From the NCBI GenBank assembly GCA_041393415.1, contig JAWKKE010000001.1:558001-622000 (forward strand): a stretch of 64,000 bases of DNA. Reading direction: 5' to 3'. This DNA is from Thermoleophilia bacterium. Its GTDB lineage: Bacteria > Actinomycetota > Thermoleophilia > UBA2241. Below, one piece after another: positions 59,975 to 64,000 of the stretch (its first letter is position 1; each line of letters begins with the position of its first letter). The notes under the pieces were generated by a model. It worked only from the letters and a program-made list of their open reading frames with translations. It was not told the origin of the DNA and did not search any database. The position numbers and the translations under genes were made by a program.

Positions 59975-61879
59975 TCAGACCACGGCTTGCGCGGCGACCG
60001 CCTCGGCGATCTGCTCGGGCCCGCTGACGATGCGCACGGCACCGAACTTGCACGCGACCCGACAGGCATCGCAGGTGATGCACTTCGCCTGATCGATTGC
60101 GTGCGCCTGCTTCCTGGCGCCATGCGCCGCTTGCGTCGGGCACTTCTTGGCGCAAAGCATGCAGCCGGTGCAGGCGTCGGGATCGATTACGTAACTGATC
60201 AGAGCCTCACAGGAGAGCGCAGGACAGCGCCGCTCGACAATATGCGCTTCGTATTCGTGACGAAAGTACTTGATGGTCGTGAGCACCGGATTGGGCGCCG
60301 TCTGACCCAGACCACACAGGCTCGTCTTCTTGATGGTCGTGGCCAGCGTCTCGAGCTTCTCGATATCACCCGCTCTGCCCTGACCCACGGTGATGCGCTC
60401 GAGAATCTCGAGCATGCGTTTTGTCCCGAGCCGACAGGGCACGCACTTGCCGCAACTCTCGTTCTGCGTGAACTGGAGGAAATACCGTGCGAGATCAACC
60501 ATGCACGTCGTATCGTCGGCAACGACCATGCCGCCCGAGCCCATGATCGCCCCGGTGGCGGCCAGGCTTTCGTAGTCGACCGGCGTGTCCAGGAGGGCGG
60601 CAGGTACGCAGCCCCCGGAAGGACCCCCGAGCTGGACAGCTTTGAACTCGCGGCCATTCTTGATCCCGCCGCCGATATCGAAGATGACATGGCGCAGCGG
60701 CGAGCCCATCGGCACCTCTGCGAGGCCGCTGTTGACGATCTTGCCGGCGAGACTGAATGCCTTCGTTCCATGGCACGACTCGCTGCCGAGGGCGGCGAAC
60801 GCCTCGGCGCCGTGGGCGATGATCCAGGGCACCGTAGCGTACGTCTCGACATTGTTGATGTTGGTCGGCTTTCCCCACAACCCCGACACCGCCGGGAACG
60901 GCGGCCGCTTGCGCGGCATGCCTCGCTCACCCATGATCGAAGCAATCAGCGCCGTCTCTTCACCGCAGACGAAAGCGCCCGCGCCCTCCTTGATCTTCAA
61001 GGTGAAGTCCCAGCCACTTCCGAAGATGTCGCGGCCGAGGTAGCCCTGTTCTTCCGCGACACCGATGGCGAGACGCAAGCGCTTGACCGCCAGGGGGTAC
61101 TCGGCGCGCACGTAGATGTAACCCTCCCGCGCACCGATGGCGTATGAGGCGATGAGCATGCCTTCGATCACCGCGTGAGGATCGCCATCCATGATCGAGG
61201 CATCCATGAACGCGCCGGGGTCGCCCTCGTCACCGTTGCAGATGACGTACTTGACCGAACCGGGAGAGGAGCGGGCGAAGTGCCACTTCGTGCCCGTCGG
61301 AAAGCCGGCCCCGCCGCGACCCCGCAATCCAGACGACAGCACCGCCTCGATGATCTCGTCGGGCTTCATCGTCGTGAGCGCGCTGCGCGCGGCCTCGTAT
61401 CCGCCACGCGCCAGGTACTCGTCGATGCTCTCCGGATTGATCACGCCGACGTTGCGCAGCGCGACGCGGGTCTGCTGACGGTAGAAGGGGATATCGTGAG
61501 CACACGCGATGCGCTCGCCGGTAGCGGGATCAACGTAGAGAAGCTTCTCGACCGGCGAGCCGCCGACCAGATGCTCTGCAACCACCGTCCCGACGTCTTT
61601 GACCTTGAGTCGCGGGTAGTACGTATCGCCGTCGGAGACGACCGCCAGCGGCCCCTGCGAGCAGAGGCCGTGACAGCCGATGATCCTGATATCGACTTCG
61701 TCGCGGATCCCGGCCGCCTCCACCTCGCTGACAAAGGCATCGTAGACCTTCATCGAGCCGGCGAAGACACAGGCGGTGCCGGCGCAGACGGAGACGCGCG
61801 TCCGCATGCCTCCGGAGGCCGAGACCTCGACCCGGACACCCTCCGCCGGCGCCGCTCCCGCGCTGGGGCGCTCAGACAT
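59975..61879 (-). CDS. NuoF-like NADH-binding flavoprotein with extra Fe-S domains (HydB/HndC type)
   Basis: 634-residue soluble iron-sulfur flavoprotein. The N-terminal thioredoxin-like [2Fe-2S] domain (about 25-115; C-A-G-T-A-C, C-H-G-L-C-S) is followed by the NuoF core with FMN/NADH motifs G-R-G-G-A-G-F-P-T-G, the cluster N3 motif E-S-C-G-K-C-V-P-C-R and a C-terminal two-[4Fe-4S] ferredoxin (about 560-620; C-T-G-C-M-L-C-A-K-K-C-P, C-I-T-C-D-A-C-R-V-A-C). This architecture is typical of electron-bifurcating hydrogenase or formate dehydrogenase partners rather than complex I. ATG overlaps the upstream gene by 8 bp. Confidence 0.93.
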   Translation of the reverse strand: MSERPSAGAAPAEGVRVEVSASGGMRTRVSVCAGTACVFAGSMKVYDAFVSEVEAAGIRDEVDIRIIGCHGLCSQGPLAVVSDGDTYYPRLKVKDVGTVVAEHLVGGSPVEKLLYVDPATGERIACAHDIPFYRQQTRVALRNVGVINPESIDEYLARGGYEAARSALTTMKPDEIIEAVLSSGLRGRGGAGFPTGTKWHFARSSPGSVKYVICNGDEGDPGAFMDASIMDGDPHAVIEGMLIASYAIGAREGYIYVRAEYPLAVKRLRLAIGVAEEQGYLGRDIFGSGWDFTLKIKEGAGAFVCGEETALIASIMGERGMPRKRPPFPAVSGLWGKPTNINNVETYATVPWIIAHGAEAFAALGSESCHGTKAFSLAGKIVNSGLAEVPMGSPLRHVIFDIGGGIKNGREFKAVQLGGPSGGCVPAALLDTPVDYESLAATGAIMGSGGMVVADDTTCMVDLARYFLQFTQNESCGKCVPCRLGTKRMLEILERITVGQGRAGDIEKLETLATTIKKTSLCGLGQTAPNPVLTTIKYFRHEYEAHIVERRCPALSCEALISYVIDPDACTGCMLCAKKCPTQAAHGARKQAHAIDQAKCITCDACRVACKFGAVRIVSGPEQIAEAVAAQAVV

Positions 61880-62444
61880 CACCCTCACCGCCCTTCCCAC
61901 CGACACGATCCGCGCCGTACTCTAGTCCGAGCTCCTTGGCCATCGTGCGGATGATGCGCCGCACCTCGTCCGAGCTCAGATTGCCGTAGGTTTCGTCGTC
62001 GATGCGCATGACCGGGGCCTGCGAGCAGGCACCCATGCACGCCACCGAGTCGAGTGTGAACTCCATGTCGTCCGTCGTACCGCCGTCGCACACACCGAGC
62101 TCCTGCTCGAAGGCCTCGGTGATCCGGGAGGCGCCAGCGACGTGGCAGGCCGTCCCGTGGCAGACGCAGATCTTGTGGCGCCCACTAGGAACAGTGGAAA
62201 ACTGCGCGTAGAAGGTGATCACTCCGTAGATGCGTGAGGCCGGAATGCCGGTGAGGCGAGCAATCTCGTCGACCACGGCCTGGGGCAGATAGCCGAACGC
62301 CTCCTGGGCACGCTGCAGCAGCGCAATCAAGTTGCCGCGCCCATCGCCCTCGGCGATCATGTCCATAATCCTCGAGACATCCAGGCCGCCGTTCGCGACC
62401 TGGGCCGGAGACGTCACATCAACTCGGTCTGATCGCCTGGCCAT
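61872..62444 (-). CDS. NuoE-like [2Fe-2S] thioredoxin-fold subunit
   Basis: 190-residue subunit with an N-terminal helical bundle (A-F-G-Y-L-P, I-Y-G-V-I-T-F-Y-A-Q-F) and the [2Fe-2S] site C-H-G-T-A-C ... C-M-G-A-C (about 92-97 and 133-137). It is the usual electron-transfer partner of NuoF-type subunits in bifurcating hydrogenases and formate dehydrogenases. ATG 62444 has GGAG eight bases upstream. No catalytic hydrogenase or formate dehydrogenase gene lies in the window; the next genes are folD and fchA. Confidence 0.92.
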   Translation of the reverse strand: MARRSDRVDVTSPAQVANGGLDVSRIMDMIAEGDGRGNLIALLQRAQEAFGYLPQAVVDEIARLTGIPASRIYGVITFYAQFSTVPSGRHKICVCHGTACHVAGASRITEAFEQELGVCDGGTTDDMEFTLDSVACMGACSQAPVMRIDDETYGNLSSDEVRRIIRTMAKELGLEYGADRVGGKGGEGDV

Positions 62445-62589
62445 CACATCAACTCCGCGTCGCACTCAGCTTGCCGGACGGACGACGGCCACCAGTAACG
62501 GACGACCGCCCCTTCCCGAATCCCCTCCGCACATTGAACCACGTCCGTGAAATACGCGCGCCAGATCCTCGCCGCGCCCCCGTGCCGCC

Positions 62590-63447
62590 TCAGCTGGCGC
62601 CGGTCTGCGCCTTGCAGGCGGCCAGCGCGTTCTTCAACAGCATGACGTTGGTGACCGGGCCCACGCCGCCCGGCACCGGACTAGCCTTGCCGGCGACTCC
62701 CAGAACACCCTCCCACTCCAGGCTGCCGACCTGCTTGCCGTCCTCGCCGCGCATCGTGGTCACGTCGATGACTACAGCGCCCGGCTTGACCATGTCCGGC
62801 TTGATGAGATTGCGCACCGGAGCCGCGCTGATCAGAACATCCGCCTGGCGGCAGGCCGACGCCACGTCTTTGCTGAACACGTGCACCACCTGCACCGACG
62901 CGTTGCGATTAAGACAGAGCAGAGCGGCCGGCTTGCCGACGATGTTTGAGTGATTGACGATCGTGACGTCGAGACCCTGCAGCTCGACACCTTCGCGGTC
63001 GAGAATCTCGATGCACGCGGAGGGCGTCGCGGGAGCAAAGAGTTGGTCGCCGAGAAGTACGTGGCCAATATTGGCCGGGTTCACGCAGTCGAGATCCTTG
63101 ATCGGTGAGATGGCGTTGAAGATCTTGGTCTGATCGATGCCACCCGACATTGGCATGAGCGCCAGGATACCGTGCACGCGAGGATCTTCGTTCAGCTCGG
63201 CGATGAGAGCCAGCACGTCCGCTTCGCTCGTGTCGGCAGGAAGCTGGTGGTCGAAGTACTCGAAGCCCACCGTACCGGTGTTCTTCTCAATCTGGCCGCG
63301 GTAGAACTTCGCACCGCCGTCGTCACCGACCAGGACCGTCGCCACGCCCGGCTTGACGCCAGACGCCGCCAGACGCTCGACGTCTGCCTTGATCTCCCCG
63401 CGGATCTGCTCGGCGATGGCCTTCCCGTCGATGATCTGCCCTGTCAT
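62590..63447 (-). CDS. folD: methylene-THF dehydrogenase / methenyl-THF cyclohydrolase
   Basis: 285-residue bifunctional folate enzyme interconverting methylene- and 10-formyl-THF. The catalytic Lys lies in the Y-R-G-Q-I-E-K-N segment (F-Y-R-G-Q-I-E-K) and the Rossmann G-R-S-like region is N-H-S-N-I-V-G-K-P-A-A-L; C-terminal P-V-P-G-G-V-G-P-V-T is the family signature. The catalytic Tyr/Gln region (Q-L-P, residues about 88-90) is H-Q-L-P, normal. ATG 63447 has AAAGGGGAG upstream. Downstream of fchA in a C1 operon. Confidence 0.96.
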   Translation of the reverse strand: MTGQIIDGKAIAEQIRGEIKADVERLAASGVKPGVATVLVGDDGGAKFYRGQIEKNTGTVGFEYFDHQLPADTSEADVLALIAELNEDPRVHGILALMPMSGGIDQTKIFNAISPIKDLDCVNPANIGHVLLGDQLFAPATPSACIEILDREGVELQGLDVTIVNHSNIVGKPAALLCLNRNASVQVVHVFSKDVASACRQADVLISAAPVRNLIKPDMVKPGAVVIDVTTMRGEDGKQVGSLEWEGVLGVAGKASPVPGGVGPVTNVMLLKNALAACKAQTGAS

Positions 63448-63477
63448 GGTCTCCCCTTTGCGAGTATCCGACGATGA

Positions 63478-64000
63478 TTAGATCTTGGCGTTGGTGACCG
63501 CCAGCACGTCGGCGCGCAGCGTCGCGGCCTGGGTCAGCAAGGTCTCCACCTCTGCCGCCGTCTTCGTGACGTACTCGGCGTCCTCGATTGACCCCAGGTT
63601 GATTCTGACGTTCAGCGCCGCGCCGACGACAGCCGCCTCAGCCAGCAGGACGCCGACGCCGGCGTCGGTCACCGCGTTTGGGTTACCGTGATCGGCGGCG
63701 ATACGCGACAGCCTGCACACCTCGAGCGCGACGCGACCTATCTCGAGAGGCACGTTGGCTGCGACGACGAGGCCGGCCTGGACCGCCGCTTTGCGGGCCG
63801 CGATCTCGGCCTCGGTCCCCTTCGGCATACGGTACGCTTCGAGGACGCCGTTGTACGCGGTCGTGTCCTCTTGAATCAGATCCTGGAGCCGCGCCCGCGC
63901 CGCTTCAGTGCGACCCACGAGGTCCTGCATCTGATCCTCAACGGCGGCGTACTTCTCGCGTCCCAACGTCAGGTTGCAGACCATGCCTACAAGCGCCGCT
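63478..64000 (-). CDS. fchA: formimidoyl-THF cyclodeaminase/methenyl-THF cyclohydrolase (FchA), partial
   Basis: The C-terminal roughly 173 residues of an FchA-family helical cyclodeaminase; the start lies beyond the window edge. Visible segments are G-M-V-C-N-L-T-L-G (ligand loop), D-T-T-A-Y-N-G-V-L-E-A-Y-R-M-P-K, V-P-L-E-I, H-G-N-P-N-A-V-T-D-A-G-V-G and A-A-L-N-V-R-I-N-L. Clostridial FchA opens methenyl-THF in the methyl branch of the Wood-Ljungdahl pathway. It lies 30 bp upstream of folD. Stop TAA. Confidence 0.92.
   Translation of the reverse strand, partial: AALVGMVCNLTLGREKYAAVEDQMQDLVGRTEAARARLQDLIQEDTTAYNGVLEAYRMPKGTEAEIAARKAAVQAGLVVAANVPLEIGRVALEVCRLSRIAADHGNPNAVTDAGVGVLLAEAAVVGAALNVRINLGSIEDAEYVTKTAAEVETLLTQAATLRADVLAVTNAKI

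Noticed and set aside
1..64000. Amber-interrupted methylamine methyltransferase (mttB/mtmB/mtbB)
   Set aside because: No pair of adjacent frames joined by TAG shows such similarity in the window. The methyltransferases must be elsewhere.
1..64000. CRISPR array, insertion sequence or prophage
   Set aside because: No spaced direct repeats, transposase or integrase frames were seen. Tandem similarity is confined to the two PiT genes.

Overview
The window is GC-rich (low-to-mid 60s percent by eye), densely coded bacterial chromosome with many GTG and TTG starts and ATGA/GTGA stop-start overlaps. The gene set suggests an anaerobic or facultatively anaerobic actinobacterium of the Coriobacteriia/Thermoleophilia kind. 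It has Rho with a long disordered insertion, a pyrophosphate-type phosphofructokinase, the sigH-yacP-rlmB-cysS-gltX block, GatCAB, a NuoE/NuoF-type bifurcation module, folD-fchA and a methyltransferase-type corrinoid protein. The taxonomic placement is inference. No insertion sequence, prophage or CRISPR array was seen.

Layout. Positions 0.1-11 kb are an accessory strip of small enzymes, membrane proteins and conserved hypotheticals. It contains three decayed genes: a methyltransferase fragment, a VOC protein and a frameshifted rifampin ADP-ribosyltransferase. It ends in a DUF4386/TetR divergent pair with two perfect palindromic operators. Positions 11.5-21.4 kb carry rho and a long minus-strand run, cobO-lysA-hom-pfp-apgM-debranching enzyme. 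Positions 21.5-25.1 kb hold a one-carbon/corrinoid neighbourhood: DUF1638, DUF1844, a GCS2-type ligase and a MtbC/MttC-like corrinoid protein. Positions 25.3-28.2 kb hold DUF47 and two tandem PiT phosphate permeases. Positions 28.4-32.4 kb hold a B12-binding radical SAM protein, an NlpC/P60 hydrolase and PilT. Positions 32.4-41.5 kb are housekeeping (sigH, yacP, rlmB, cysS, gltX, pyrE, tldE, tldD and a regulator).

The centrepiece is 41.7-51.1 kb, a complete pyrrolysine (amber-decoding) toolkit in an unusual arrangement. The synthetase catalytic domain (pylSc) overlaps the end of a cell-wall amidase gene. The tRNA-binding domain (pylSn) is a separate, convergent gene. The amber suppressor tRNA (pylT, CUA anticodon, 45055-45127) lies 23 nt downstream of a GGDEF/HD-GYP gene that ends in tandem TAG TAG. 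pylB, pylC and pylD overlap one another downstream of an apparent 2-oxoglutarate synthesis operon. That operon (48-56 kb, minus strand) runs citrate/homocitrate synthase, aconitase large subunit, cyclophilin, aconitase small subunit, isocitrate dehydrogenase, DUF3467, then pylBCD. TAG is nevertheless an ordinary stop here: I count it ending about 18 of 62 intact genes, including pylSc, pylD and rho.

Positions 56-64 kb carry gatC-gatA-gatB, a cold-shock gene, a NuoE/NuoF pair with extra Fe-S domains, folD and the 3' part of fchA. No amber-containing methylamine methyltransferase lies in the window. The corrinoid protein, cobO and the folate genes fit methylamine demethylation into tetrahydrofolate-linked one-carbon metabolism, with the methyltransferases presumably elsewhere.
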